Shown: piece by piece, positions 16,602 through 25,583 of the stretch
Position numbering within the stretch: position 1 is the stretch's first letter
Layout: each line of letters starts with the position of its first letter
NCBI RefSeq assembly: GCF_004114995.1
Contig: NZ_SDJP01000022.1
Coordinates: 1-55,038, forward strand
Origin: Halorubrum amylolyticum
GTDB lineage: Archaea; Halobacteriota; Halobacteria; Halobacteriales; Haloferacaceae
Length of the DNA stretch: 55,038 nt
Direction of reading: 5' to 3'
Notes under the pieces: generated by a model
What the model was told of the DNA's origin: nothing
The model's database searches: none
The model's input: the letters and a program-made list of their open reading frames with translations, nothing else
Made by a program: the position numbers and the translations under genes

Positions 16602-16952
16602 TCACACGATGTGGAGTTCGTAGCCGTCTTCGACGAGCGCGTCCACGTCGGGCTGGTGGTCCTCGCCGGTTATCTCGAATCCTTCGGCCTCGATGTCCTC
16701 GACGACTCCCTTGTGGGTCGCACAGTGGTTACAGACGCCGGCGATCAGGCCGCGTTCTCTGGCCGTCTTGTAGGCGTCAAGTGCGGGTGCCGGACGACTC
16801 TCTAGGTCCTCGAACCAGAACGTCGACCCGCCATCAAACCACACGATAACGTCGTGGCCCGCGTTGTCGAGCTGAGCCGCGTATTCGAGTGGATTTGCGA
16901 TCTTTCCAGGATTCTCCGGTGACGACAGCAACAAGAACGCGTGTTTTGACAT
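16602..16952 (-). CDS. DsrE-like sulfur-relay family protein
   Basis: A 116-residue protein with an alternating alpha/beta fold: KHAFLLLSSPENPGKIANPL, HDVIVWFDGGSTFWFEDLE, RGLIAGVCNHCATHKGVVED, and a short C-terminus. This is the DsrE/DsrF fold, with cysteines at AGVCNHCATH that could carry sulfur. Start at the ATG 16952, where the fold begins; the longer frame to 17090 would absorb the operator. The palindrome at 16994-17005 is 47.5 bases upstream. Substrate unknown; a role in sulfur transfer during Fe-S repair is possible. Confidence 0.85.
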   Translation of the reverse strand: MSKHAFLLLSSPENPGKIANPLEYAAQLDNAGHDVIVWFDGGSTFWFEDLESRPAPALDAYKTARERGLIAGVCNHCATHKGVVEDIEAEGFEITGEDHQPDVDALVEDGYELHIV

Positions 16953-16993
16953 TACGTCCGGAGGTGTGGTCGGGAACGAGGTAATGGTGACTG

Positions 16994-17005
16994 CGAACAT
17001 CTTCC
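16994..17005. promoter_or_regulatory. Palindromic operator before the DsrE-like gene
   Basis: CGAACATCTTCC, differing from the perfect palindrome at two positions. The centre is 47.5 bases upstream of the start at 16952, minus strand. Confidence 0.7.
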
Positions 17006-17105
17006 GGTCCAGTTTTGTCTCTGGACGCTCATCCGTCGAAGAATCCCTGTGGTTTTTCGCGTACGGGTGGACCGATCGGTCGCCAAGCACGGAGATTGCG
17101 TAACT

Positions 17106-17423
17106 TCAAACGTGAATTCGGACGACGTGCCCGCCACAGCCGCACTGTTCGATATATTCCCAATCAACGTTATCGTCGAATTCGGCTGCGAGTTCGTCAA
17201 AGAGAAATTCCGAGGGGTGGCCGTGGTTCTTGTGGGTGACGAGGTTGACGTGATTGCCTTCGGCGGTATGCCTGATAGCCTCTATCCCCTGTCGGACAAC
17301 CAGGTCCCGATCGTCGGCATGCTCGGGCTTTTCGAGATTCGCGGACCAGGAGTTGTCGTGAATGTTGTCAGTCACCGGTTCGGCGTCGTGATCGTGGTCG
17401 TGATCGTGAGGGGTACTCGACAT
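17106..17423 (-). CDS. CGCGG-family protein, putative rSAM-modified peptide (copy 1)
   Basis: A 105-residue acidic protein. It begins with a His/Asp-rich metal-binding-like tail (HDHDHDHD), then SWSANLEKPEHADDRDLVVR, GNHVNLVTHKNHGHPSEFLF, and ends YIEQCGCGGHVVRIHV. The CGCGG motif near the C-terminus matches what is annotated in haloarchaea as a family of radical-SAM-modified ribosomal peptides (from memory). Copy 2, at 51749, lacks the His-Asp tail. No radical SAM gene is in this window. An ACATGT core lies 42.5 bases upstream but its flanks do not match the operator. Confidence 0.75.
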   Translation of the reverse strand: MSSTPHDHDHDHDAEPVTDNIHDNSWSANLEKPEHADDRDLVVRQGIEAIRHTAEGNHVNLVTHKNHGHPSEFLFDELAAEFDDNVDWEYIEQCGCGGHVVRIHV

Positions 17424-17627
17424 CGGTGCTCGGATCTACGTGCTCAATATTTAAAAGGGCCTCCACATGTCGCCTAAATTACCAATCTCGAAGGTCGTCG
17501 TAGAGTGGATCGGCAGACGATGTTCGTATTGCTCGCGTCACCCGGCGAAGCGCGTCGTGAGCGTCCCCGGGTGGGAGGTGAGATCGGTCATCGAGTCACC
17601 TGACGGCGTCCTCGGAAAGCGTCTCCG

Positions 17628-18518
17628 TCAGTCCTCCCAGAACCGCATGTCGCGCTTGACCCCTTCGCGTTTCATCTCCTGAATGTACTCGGTGATGGGA
17701 ATGTCCTTCGGACAGACTTCCGTACAGGAGAACTGCGTTTGACACCGCCAAACGCCGTGTTCCTGGCTCAGGATTTCAAGCCGTTGGTCTCGCGCTTCTT
17801 TGCCCTCGCGCTCATCCATGTAGAAGCGATAGCCCTTCACAATCGGTGCGGGCCCGAGGTAGTACTGGTCGCCTTGGACGATGTTACAGGAAGACATGCA
17901 AGCGCCACACCAAATACAGCGGGTCGACTTCTTGATCTTCTCGCGGTTCTCCCGCGACTGTCGTTGCTCTTCGAGATTGCCGTCAGGCAGTTCGTCGGGC
18001 TGGAAGTACGGCTCGACGGCGTGCATTTGATCGTAGAAGTCCTCCATGTCCGTCACGAGGTCCTTGATGACCTCCTGATGGGGGACCGGCTCCACTCGGA
18101 CAGGGTCATCAAGGTCGCCAATCTGGGTCTGACATCCGAGCCGCTGTTGTCCGTTGATGAACAGCGCGTCCGAGCCGCAGATTGCCTGCCGACAGGAGTG
18201 ACGGAAGGTTAGCGACGAGTCGTAGTGGTCCCGCGCATAGATGAGCGCGTCCAGAACCGTCATCCCGCGACTGTACGGGATGTGGAAGTCGTCAAACCGC
18301 GGCTCCGCTTTCGCCTCTACTTCGGGGTCGTATCTGAAAACCTTCAACTGGACGTGTCTGTCGCCCCCTTCCGTTTGCTGGTCACGAGAAGGTTCATGAC
18401 TGGCGACCTCGCCTTCGGGGCTCGATCGTTCAGTTGACGAAACTCCGGGCTTTTTCGACGTTTCCCGTTCGGTCACGGCCTCCTCACGGGCCTCCGCCTC
18501 CGGTTCGGCGGAATTCAT
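17628..18518 (-). CDS. sdhB: Succinate dehydrogenase / fumarate reductase iron-sulfur subunit
   Basis: A 296-residue protein. After a 55-residue Glu-rich halophilic extension come the [2Fe-2S] domain with FRHSCRQAICGSDALFING and RLGCQTQ, then [4Fe-4S]/[3Fe-4S] motifs CIWCGACMSSC, CQTQFSCTEVCPKDIPIT. This is the SdhB/FrdB electron-transfer subunit. No sdhA, sdhC or sdhD gene is nearby, so it is a solitary extra copy that would pair with subunits elsewhere, or a different flavoprotein. The palindrome 44.5 bases upstream suggests conditional use, for example as a fumarate-reductase-type chain. Confidence 0.92.
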   Translation of the reverse strand: MNSAEPEAEAREEAVTERETSKKPGVSSTERSSPEGEVASHEPSRDQQTEGGDRHVQLKVFRYDPEVEAKAEPRFDDFHIPYSRGMTVLDALIYARDHYDSSLTFRHSCRQAICGSDALFINGQQRLGCQTQIGDLDDPVRVEPVPHQEVIKDLVTDMEDFYDQMHAVEPYFQPDELPDGNLEEQRQSRENREKIKKSTRCIWCGACMSSCNIVQGDQYYLGPAPIVKGYRFYMDEREGKEARDQRLEILSQEHGVWRCQTQFSCTEVCPKDIPITEYIQEMKREGVKRDMRFWED

Positions 18519-18556
18519 GCGTACTGATACGCGCCCGTGGAAAGTAAGCGTTTATC

Positions 18557-18568
18557 CGAATCGCTTCG
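18557..18568. promoter_or_regulatory. Palindromic operator before sdhB
   Basis: CGAATCGCTTCG, perfect CGAA/TTCG halves, extended by flanks to ATCCGAATCGCTTCGGAT. The centre is exactly 44.5 bases upstream of the start at 18518, minus strand. The stretch 18569-18858 holds no gene. Confidence 0.7.
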
Positions 18569-18788
18569 GATATGCTCGTTCGACATCACCGTAGTCGCGG
18601 ACCGCTCTCCCGTCATCAGAGTCACGCCGATGCCGAACCCCGGCGAGCGACGCGTGGAACGCACGCGTTCTTGAAACCGCAGGGCCGCGCTCGGACTGAA
18701 CTCCCGTGGCGGGACTCCCGCGTCTTCGGACGCGAGCGGAAATTAATCGCTTCCGAGGTTCCCCGATCGAGGAGCCCGAGCGTTGTTT

Positions 18789-18800
18789 CGGAGATATTCG
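18789..18800. promoter_or_regulatory. Weak operator-like sequence before korA
   Basis: CGGAGATATTCG resembles the palindrome but lies 64.5 bases before the chosen ATG at 18859, outside the usual distance, so it may be chance or imply a leader. Confidence 0.25.
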
Positions 18801-18858
18801 CGGTGCGAAATATGAGTGTCTAACGTGTGTGGTTCAGTACGGAGGCGTCCCGATTCCC

Positions 18859-20769
18859 ATGACAAACGCTGAACTCATCTGGCGGATCGCAGGCGGGTCG
18901 GGCGACGGGATCGACTCGACGAGTCAGAACTTCGCGAAGGTGTTGATGCGGTCCGGGTTGGACGTGTTCACCCACCGCCACTACCCCTCGCGGATCCGAG
19001 GCGGACACACGTACGTTGAGATCCGGGCGCAGGCGGACGGCGCACGCTCCCGGGGCGACGGATACAATTTCCTTCTGGCACTGGGTGACTCGTTCGCGCG
19101 CAGCCCCGAACAGGAGGCCTACTACGGCAACGAGGAATTGAAGCCGCTCACGGAGAACCTTGACGACCTTCGCGACGGTGGCATCGTCGTCTACGACGAG
19201 GGACTGATCGACATCGACGACGCCAACGCCGAGTTAGAGCGGCCGCTCGAGGACCTTGCGGCGGAACACGACTGGCACGTCTACCCGCTGGACCTGCGAA
19301 GCCTCGCAAACGAGCACGGCCGCGAGGTGATGCGGAACACGGCGGGCATCGGTGCGACCGCGGCGCTGCTGGACTTGGATCTCGAACCGTTCGAAGGGCT
19401 GATGAGCGACGCGATGAGCGGGGATACTCTCGAAGCGAACCTGACGATACTCGAAGCCGCCCATGAGCGGGTCAACGAGATCCACGATGTCGACCACGAC
19501 ATCGACGTGCCCGCCGGCGACCACGACGAAGACCAGATACTCGTCACGGGGTCACACGGCGTTGCCTACGGTGCGTTGGACGCCGGCTGTCGGTTCATCT
19601 CCGGATACCCGATGACGCCGTGGACGGCCGTGTGGACGATCATGTCCCAGCATCTGCCGGACTTCGACGGCGTCGCCGAACAGGTCGAAGACGAGATCGC
19701 TGCGGCGGGACTGGCGATCGGCGCCTCCCACGCCGGTGTCAAGGCGATGTCGGGATCGTCGGGGGGCGGATTCGCACTCATGTCCGAACTGTTGGGAATG
19801 GCCGAGATGACCGAGACGCCGGTCGTTCTGGTCGAAGCGATGCGGGCCGGTCCGTCGACGGGCCTACCCACGAAGCCGGAACAGGGCGATCTCGATCACG
19901 TCCTCTACTCCAGCCAGGGCGACTCGAATCGGATCGTGTTCGCGCCTGCCAACCCGGCGGAATGCTATCGACAGACTAGACGCGCATTCAAACTCGCCTA
20001 CGAGTACCAGCTCCCCGCGATCGTCGTTATTGACCAAAAGCTGTCGGGTGAGTACCGAACCATACCAGATCGGGTGTTTACGGAGCGTGAACCCAATCCG
20101 GACCTCGGGACGGTCCTCACCGAGGCGGAAATCGCTGACGCCGCCCACGACGAATCGGGCAAGTATCTTCGGTTCCAGCACGACGCCGACGACGGCGTCG
20201 TCCCGCGAACCCTGCCCGGGCAGGAGGGCGGGCACTTCCTGGCTAGCGGCAACGAACACAACGAGGCGGGACACATCGAGGAAGACCCGGCGAACCGGCG
20301 TATGCAGGTGGACCGCCGGATGGCTAAGCTGACGGCGGTACGCGAGGAGCTAAACGAGAGTGGCACTCATCAGACGCGTCACGGACCGGACGATGCAGAC
20401 CTCGGTGTGCTCGTTTGGGGGAGCCAGCAGGACACCGTCTTCGAGGCCGTCGACCGGCTCAACGACGGCGGGACGACGATCCGGGCGCTCGGCGTGAGCG
20501 AGCTGATGCCCTTCCCCGAGCGGGACGTCGAGTCATTCTTGGCGGCCGTCGACGAGGCGGTCGTCGTCGAAATGAACGCCTCGGGCCAGTTCCGCGGACT
20601 GATCCAGCGCGAACTCGGCGCGTACGGTGACGAACTGACGAGCCTGCTGAAGTACGACGGTAACCCGTTCGAACCCGCCGAAGTGGTCAACGGAGTACGG
20701 GCCGTTGTGACGGCTGACTCGACCGAGGCGCCGGAGACGACGCGCCTCGAACCGGGCGCGGCAGACTGA
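18859..20769 (+). CDS. korA: 2-oxoacid:ferredoxin oxidoreductase, gamma-alpha fusion subunit
   Basis: A 636-residue protein. The N-terminal 190 residues are the gamma domain (IAGGSGDGIDSTSQNFAKVL, SRIRGGHTYVEIR). After a linker, from about 225, the alpha (PP) domain begins: ILVTGSHGVAYGALDAGCRF, ISGYPMTPWT, then KAMSGSSGGGFALMSE and GPSTGLPTKPEQGDL. The C-terminus is a Pyr-domain-like transketolase tail. It oxidises 2-oxoacids with coenzyme A, passing electrons to ferredoxin. The fused form with a two-gene layout is KorAB-like, favouring 2-oxoglutarate, but pyruvate cannot be excluded. The ATG at 18859 starts the domain; the open frame upstream lacks homology. It is followed 12 bases later by korB. 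Confidence 0.9.
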   Translation: MTNAELIWRIAGGSGDGIDSTSQNFAKVLMRSGLDVFTHRHYPSRIRGGHTYVEIRAQADGARSRGDGYNFLLALGDSFARSPEQEAYYGNEELKPLTENLDDLRDGGIVVYDEGLIDIDDANAELERPLEDLAAEHDWHVYPLDLRSLANEHGREVMRNTAGIGATAALLDLDLEPFEGLMSDAMSGDTLEANLTILEAAHERVNEIHDVDHDIDVPAGDHDEDQILVTGSHGVAYGALDAGCRFISGYPMTPWTAVWTIMSQHLPDFDGVAEQVEDEIAAAGLAIGASHAGVKAMSGSSGGGFALMSELLGMAEMTETPVVLVEAMRAGPSTGLPTKPEQGDLDHVLYSSQGDSNRIVFAPANPAECYRQTRRAFKLAYEYQLPAIVVIDQKLSGEYRTIPDRVFTEREPNPDLGTVLTEAEIADAAHDESGKYLRFQHDADDGVVPRTLPGQEGGHFLASGNEHNEAGHIEEDPANRRMQVDRRMAKLTAVREELNESGTHQTRHGPDDADLGVLVWGSQQDTVFEAVDRLNDGGTTIRALGVSELMPFPERDVESFLAAVDEAVVVEMNASGQFRGLIQRELGAYGDELTSLLKYDGNPFEPAEVVNGVRAVVTADSTEAPETTRLEPGAAD

Positions 20770-20781
20770 CAGGTGGTCACA

Positions 20782-21717
20782 ATGAGTACATTCAACGCTA
20801 TCGGATCGGATCGCGACGCCACCACAGACGACTTCACGCCGGGTATCGAACCACGGGCGACGTGGTGTCCGGGATGCGGGCACTTCTCCGTGCTGAAGAC
20901 GCTGAAGCAGGCGATGGTCGAACGGGGTAAGAACCCCGATGAGGTGATGGTGGTATCCGGCATCGGCTGTTCGGGCAAACTCACCAGCTACTTCGAGAGC
21001 TACGGATTCCACTCGATCCACGGGCGGTCGCTCCCCGTCGCCCGGGCGGCGAAACTCGCTAATCCCGAGTTGGAAGTCGTGGCGGCCGGCGGCGACGGCG
21101 ACGGCTACGGCATCGGCGGCAACCACTTCACGCACACCGCACGCGAGAACCACGACCTCGTCTATATTGTGATGAACAACGAGATCTTCGGGCTGACCAA
21201 GGGCCAAACCAGCCCTACCAGCCCCAAGGGACACAAGTCCAAGAGCCAGCCCTACGGATCGGCAAAAAGTCCGATCCGGCCGCTCGAGTGGGGTCTCAAC
21301 GCTGGGGCATCGTACATCGCCCGCACCGCCGCGGTTAACCCGCGACAGGCCACGGAGATTCTCGTCGAAGCGATGGAACACGACGGGTTCGCCCACGTCG
21401 ACTATCTCACGCAGTGTCCGACTTGGAATAAGGACGCTAAGCAATACGTCCCGTACATTGATGTCCAAGACTCCGAGGACTACGAGTTCGACGTTCGCAA
21501 CCGCGACGAGGCCGCACGTATGATGCGCGAGACGGACAAGCGCCTCCACCAGGGCGAGATCCTTACGGGACGGTACTACGTCGAGGAGGGACGCCCCTCG
21601 TACGGGGATGAGAAGCGCCGGACGGGACAGATGCCCGAGGAACCGATCGTCGAGCGGTACTTCGACGACGATGCCGACTGGAAGGCCTCGGCCGACCTGC
21701 TCGACCGTCACCGCTGA
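20782..21717 (+). CDS. korB: 2-oxoacid:ferredoxin oxidoreductase, beta (thiamine diphosphate) subunit
   Basis: A 311-residue protein with WCPGCGHFSVLKTLKQAM (two cluster cysteines), SGIGCSGKLTSYF, and the thiamine diphosphate motif GGDGDGYGIGGNHFTHTARE with MNNEIFGLTKGQTSPTSP. It pairs with korA to form the active enzyme. A purine-rich AGGTGG lies a few bases before the ATG at 20782, which I prefer over the in-frame GTG at 20773. Reduced ferredoxin from the 9615 operon is the likely acceptor. Confidence 0.92.
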   Translation: MSTFNAIGSDRDATTDDFTPGIEPRATWCPGCGHFSVLKTLKQAMVERGKNPDEVMVVSGIGCSGKLTSYFESYGFHSIHGRSLPVARAAKLANPELEVVAAGGDGDGYGIGGNHFTHTARENHDLVYIVMNNEIFGLTKGQTSPTSPKGHKSKSQPYGSAKSPIRPLEWGLNAGASYIARTAAVNPRQATEILVEAMEHDGFAHVDYLTQCPTWNKDAKQYVPYIDVQDSEDYEFDVRNRDEAARMMRETDKRLHQGEILTGRYYVEEGRPSYGDEKRRTGQMPEEPIVERYFDDDADWKASADLLDRHR

Positions 21718-21837
21718 CGGCGCTTATCCGTTTCCGGTCCGTACAACGAGACGTCGTCGATTCGATATCGTGTCTGCGCGAGGGAGGCGGAACCGAACGG
21801 ACGAACGCGCGGTCGACGGTCGGAGCTCACAACGCTA

Positions 21838-23625
21838 ATGTCTTCACCCACCGATACGCGAGACGAGGAGTACGTCGCGGTTATCGACCAGGACGAGGTC
21901 ACCGACGAAGTGCGCGACATCGCGGTCAAGTACGACCCGCTCAACCGGTCCGGCGGCGAGGGCTTTCGCGTCACCGAGGACGGCGAACTCCACATCGACG
22001 ACTCGAAGGTGATGGCCGAACACGGGCTCATCGAGAAGAAGATCCCCAACGACGCCGTCCGGATCGTCCCGTTGCCCTCGGAGTCGGGCCAACTCGTCCA
22101 CCAGTACGGCGAGAACGGCTTCAGGCTACACGAGTTGCCCATTCCCGAGGAGGGGTCGATCGTCGGCCTCCTGGGTCGCAACGGCGTCGGGAAGACCACT
22201 GCACTCCGGATCCTGGCGGGCGATCTAGTCCCGAACTTCGGCGACCCCGACGAGACTGACTGGGAGCACGCGGTCGCATCGTTCCGCGGAACGACGCTCC
22301 AGACGCATCTCCAACGCCTCGCCGACGGCGACGTCGAGACTGCTTATAAGGACCAGCGTATCGACACACAGCCGGGGACTGACGGGAAGACCGTGCGTGA
22401 CCTGCTACCGGAGAGTTCGGACGTACGGGATCGGTTGGTCGACGACCTCGACGTGCGCCCACTCCTGGACCGGTCGACGGCCGACCTCTCGGGCGGAGAA
22501 CGCCAGCGGGTCGCGATCGCCGCGACGCTTGCCGTCGATGCAGACCTGTACCTGTTCGACGAACCGTCGTCGTTTCTGGACGTCAGTCAGCGACTGTCGG
22601 TCGCACGGGTGATCCGTGAGCGCGTCCGGGAGGCGGAAGCGGCCGGCCTCGTCGTCGAACACGACTTGGCGTCGCTGGACTTGCTGGCGGACGCGATTCA
22701 CGTCCTGTACGGTGAGCCGGGCGGGTTCGGTGTCGTCTCCGGACGCCTGTCGACGCGTACCGGGATCAATCAATTTCTCGACGGCTATCTGTCGGGGGAA
22801 AACGTCCGGATCCGGGAGGAAGCCATCACGTTCCCATCGCCGTCCGATCGGGGTGGGCGGAACGCCGATCCGGTCGTGGAGTACCCGACGCTCGAAGCCG
22901 AGTTTCCGGCGTTTTCCCTGACGGTTGACTCGGGTCGAGTTCACGCCGGTGAATCCGTCGGCATCGTCGGTGAGAACGCGCTCGGAAAGACGACGTTCGT
23001 CAAACTCCTCGCGGGAAGCATAACGCCCAACTCGGGTACGGTTCCGGACGGCGTGACCGTCTCGTATAAGCCGCAGTACATCAGCCCCGGCGGGCAAGGG
23101 ACGGTCCGCGACCGGCTGGCCGCGGTCACGGACCTTCGGTCGCAACGGTTCCAGACGCGGATACGCGACCCGTTCCATCTTGAAGAGCTGTACGACCGAT
23201 CGTTGGACGCACTGTCCGGCGGCGAACTCCAACGCGTCGGCGTCGCGCTCTGCCTCGCTCGGGACGCGGACCTGTACCTCCTCGACGAACCGTCGGCGTT
23301 CCTCGACGTCGGCCAGCGCGTCGCACTGGCCGACCGGATCCGCCGGTTCGCCGGTCGGACCGAACGTCCTGTCCTCGTCGTCGATCACGACCTGTTCGTC
23401 ATCGATCGGATCGCCGACCGCTTGGTCGTCTTCGAAGGGACGCCCGGGGAGCGAGGACACGCGACCCCGCCCCAGTCGATACGAGACGGGATGAATGCGT
23501 TCCTGTCATCGCTGGGAATCACGTTCCGGCGCGACGAGGGGACCGGCCGACCGCGGGTTAACGACCCCGGCAGTCGACTCGATAGGGAACAGAAGGCCGA
23601 CGGAGAGTACTATTACCCGGGATGA
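21838..23625 (+). CDS. ABCE1/Rli1 paralogue lacking the Fe-S domain cysteines
   Basis: A 595-residue twin ABC ATPase with the order and hinge of ABCE1/Rli1. Residues 1-100 keep the fold order of the ferredoxin-like domain (VAVIDQDEV, KYDPLNRSGG, NDAVRIVPLP, VHQYGENGFRL) but contain no cysteine, so none of the eight cluster ligands remains. ATPase 1: Walker A GRNGVGKTT (113-121), LSGGERQRVAIA, LYLFDEPSSFLD. ATPase 2: GENALGKTT, LSGGELQRVGVAL, LYLLDEPSAFLD. Both sites look intact. ABCE1 recycles ribosomes and normally needs two [4Fe-4S] clusters. This copy may be a cluster-free stand-in when NO destroys clusters. Start at the ATG 21838. Confidence 0.88.
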   Translation: MSSPTDTRDEEYVAVIDQDEVTDEVRDIAVKYDPLNRSGGEGFRVTEDGELHIDDSKVMAEHGLIEKKIPNDAVRIVPLPSESGQLVHQYGENGFRLHELPIPEEGSIVGLLGRNGVGKTTALRILAGDLVPNFGDPDETDWEHAVASFRGTTLQTHLQRLADGDVETAYKDQRIDTQPGTDGKTVRDLLPESSDVRDRLVDDLDVRPLLDRSTADLSGGERQRVAIAATLAVDADLYLFDEPSSFLDVSQRLSVARVIRERVREAEAAGLVVEHDLASLDLLADAIHVLYGEPGGFGVVSGRLSTRTGINQFLDGYLSGENVRIREEAITFPSPSDRGGRNADPVVEYPTLEAEFPAFSLTVDSGRVHAGESVGIVGENALGKTTFVKLLAGSITPNSGTVPDGVTVSYKPQYISPGGQGTVRDRLAAVTDLRSQRFQTRIRDPFHLEELYDRSLDALSGGELQRVGVALCLARDADLYLLDEPSAFLDVGQRVALADRIRRFAGRTERPVLVVDHDLFVIDRIADRLVVFEGTPGERGHATPPQSIRDGMNAFLSSLGITFRRDEGTGRPRVNDPGSRLDREQKADGEYYYPG

Positions 23626-23865
23626 ACCGGAGATACGGATAGAGTTGGCCCGATACCGGTCGTGAGAACTTGCATCCGTGAGTACCGGGTCAACCGCACG
23701 CCCGAATACGGGAATTTCGACCGAATCAAACGGTTCGTACCGGTCGAGGCCGGTATCGAATTGCCAGCGGCACGCGAGGGGCCACGGGGCGACCTTCGAT
23801 CGCGTGTCGAAACCGACCGCTTCTCAGGCCCCTTTTGTCCGCGTGCGAGTACAAGAGGTGGCGGG

Positions 23866-23877
23866 CGGATATATTCC
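23866..23877. promoter_or_regulatory. Operator before the GlpA-like gene
   Basis: CGGATATATTCC, close to the site at 8237. The centre is exactly 44.5 bases before the ATG at 23916. Confidence 0.55.
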
Positions 23878-23915
23878 CGAGAACACCTACGGTCGTCGCC
23901 TACTGACAATAAACC

Positions 23916-25538
23916 ATGGCGGACCGAGTTTCGCCGACCGACCGCGCGGAAACGCTCGACCGGATCCGGGGGACCGAATACGACGTCGCCGTCGTCGGAG
24001 GCGGGATCGCCGGGGCGGGCGTCGCACGGGACGCCGCCATGCGAGGCCTAAACGTCGTGTTGGTCGAGGCGAACGACTTCGGGTCCGGGACGACCGCGTA
24101 CTCGACGCGGCTCGTCCACGGCGGGTTGCGATACCTCGAACAGTACGACTTCGGGCTCGTCTTCGAGAGCCTACAAGAGCGAGAAACCCTCGCCGAGATC
24201 GCTCCGCACCTCGTCGACCCGCTGCGGTTTCTCATCCCCCAGTACGACGAGTCCCGGTTGTACCGTCTCAAACTCCGTCTCGGGATGACCCTCTACGACG
24301 CCCTCTCGTACGGTAAGACGGTGCCCAACCACGAGCGGCTGTCGCCGTCACGCCTCCGCGAGGCGGAATCCACCCTGCCCGAAGAGGGGCTTCAAGGCGG
24401 GTTCGCCTACTACGACCGTCAGGCCGAGTTCGTCGAACGCCTGTGCCTGGAGACGGTCATGGACGCCGACGCGAACGGAGCCGACGTCGTGAACCACACG
24501 GCGGCCACGTCGATCCGGACGAACGGCGACTCCGTCTCCGGTCTCACGATCGAGGACGACCTTACAGGAGAGATGATCGAAATCGAGAGCACCGCCGTCG
24601 TCAATGCGGCCGGGCCGTGGGCCGAGGAGGTGGTCGCCGGTCTCCCCGACGCCACCCTCGTTCGCCCGGCGAAGGGGATCCACCTCGTCGTTCCGCGGCT
24701 GACCGAGAACGCCGTCACGCTGCCGACGACCGACGGACGAGTGGTCTTCGTCGTTCCCTGGAACGGGAAGTCGCTCGTCGGGACGACCGACACCGACTAC
24801 GACGGTGACCCCCGCGAGGCTCGCGCGACCGCGTCGGACGTCGCCTACCTCCTCGAGGAGGTCGGTCGGTTCTTCCCAGACCTCGACGAGAGCGACGTCC
24901 TCTACGCCTACGCCGGCGTCCGTCCGCTGTACGACGCCGGAGGCGCTTCCGATTCGGCCGCGGTCTCCCGGGACCACGAGGTCGTCGAACACGGCCGCCC
25001 CTACGCGGGACTGCTATCGCTCGTCGGAGCCAAGATCACGCCGTACCGCGCGGCCGCCGAGGATGCGACCGACGCGGTTGCCGAGTACCTGGGCGTAGAA
25101 ACGCCCTGTTGGACCGACGCGACGCCGCTCCCCGGCGGGCGCGGAAAACCGACGCTCGGAGACGATCTCCCGACGGCGACGGTCGATCACCTCGCGTCGC
25201 TGTACGGTAGTCGGGCGGAGGCGGTCGAACGGCGCGTCACGGAGGACCCGTGGCTCGCCGAACCGCTCTGTTCCCACACCGACGACATCCTCGCACAGGT
25301 CACCGTCGCCGTGGAGGAGGAGTACGCACGTCGTCTGACCGACGTGATGTTCAGGCGGTGCACCGTCGGATTCGAGGGGTGTGAGGGACGGGATGCCGTG
25401 GAGACGGTTGCGGACCACATGGCGACGCTACTCGACTGGGATGAGGAGCGAACGCGGGAGGAGATCGACCGGTACGAAACGGTTATCGATCGCCGGCACG
25501 CATTCGAGGACGATCACCGGACGCGTGTCTCGACGTGA
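23916..25538 (+). CDS. glpA: FAD-dependent glycerol-3-phosphate dehydrogenase (GlpA/GlpD type)
   Basis: A 540-residue flavoprotein. The N-terminal YDVAVVGGGIAGAGVARDAA is the FAD-binding Rossmann motif, followed by SGTTAYSTRLVHGGLRYLEQ, the DAO-type core with VNAAGPWAEEV, SLVGTTDTDYDGDP and the C-terminal helical domain. It oxidises glycerol 3-phosphate to dihydroxyacetone phosphate and feeds electrons to the respiratory chain. glpB, glpC and glycerol kinase are not beside it, so it is an orphan copy. The operator places it in the regulon, suggesting it supplies electrons under the same conditions as nitrite/NO respiration. Confidence 0.9.
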   Translation: MADRVSPTDRAETLDRIRGTEYDVAVVGGGIAGAGVARDAAMRGLNVVLVEANDFGSGTTAYSTRLVHGGLRYLEQYDFGLVFESLQERETLAEIAPHLVDPLRFLIPQYDESRLYRLKLRLGMTLYDALSYGKTVPNHERLSPSRLREAESTLPEEGLQGGFAYYDRQAEFVERLCLETVMDADANGADVVNHTAATSIRTNGDSVSGLTIEDDLTGEMIEIESTAVVNAAGPWAEEVVAGLPDATLVRPAKGIHLVVPRLTENAVTLPTTDGRVVFVVPWNGKSLVGTTDTDYDGDPREARATASDVAYLLEEVGRFFPDLDESDVLYAYAGVRPLYDAGGASDSAAVSRDHEVVEHGRPYAGLLSLVGAKITPYRAAAEDATDAVAEYLGVETPCWTDATPLPGGRGKPTLGDDLPTATVDHLASLYGSRAEAVERRVTEDPWLAEPLCSHTDDILAQVTVAVEEEYARRLTDVMFRRCTVGFEGCEGRDAVETVADHMATLLDWDEERTREEIDRYETVIDRRHAFEDDHRTRVST

Positions 25539-25583
25539 GTCGTATTTCGATCCGTTTCGACGCCGGAAGCGACGGGCTGCGGC

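Noticed and set aside
17460..17471. CCACATGTCG core before the first CGCGG gene as a regulon operator
   Set aside because: Only the ACATGT centre fits; neither CGA/TCG arm is present and the spacing is 42.5 bases.
18789..18800. Operator-like CGGAGATATTCG as the korA operator
   Set aside because: It is 64.5 bases from the start, outside the 43-50 window followed by the convincing sites; listed only as a weak feature.
20533..21711. Long 392-codon open frame on the minus strand opposite korA/korB
   Set aside because: It is the mirror of the GC-rich third-position bias of korB on the plus strand; composition is Val/Arg-rich without domain features, and korB is certain.
22405..23460. 351-codon minus-strand frame opposite the ABCE1 paralogue
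   Set aside because: Antisense shadow of the ATPase gene, with no recognisable domain.
24348..24992. 214-codon minus-strand frame opposite the GlpA-like gene
   Set aside because: Antisense of a certain flavoprotein gene; Gly/Val/Arg-rich, no motif.
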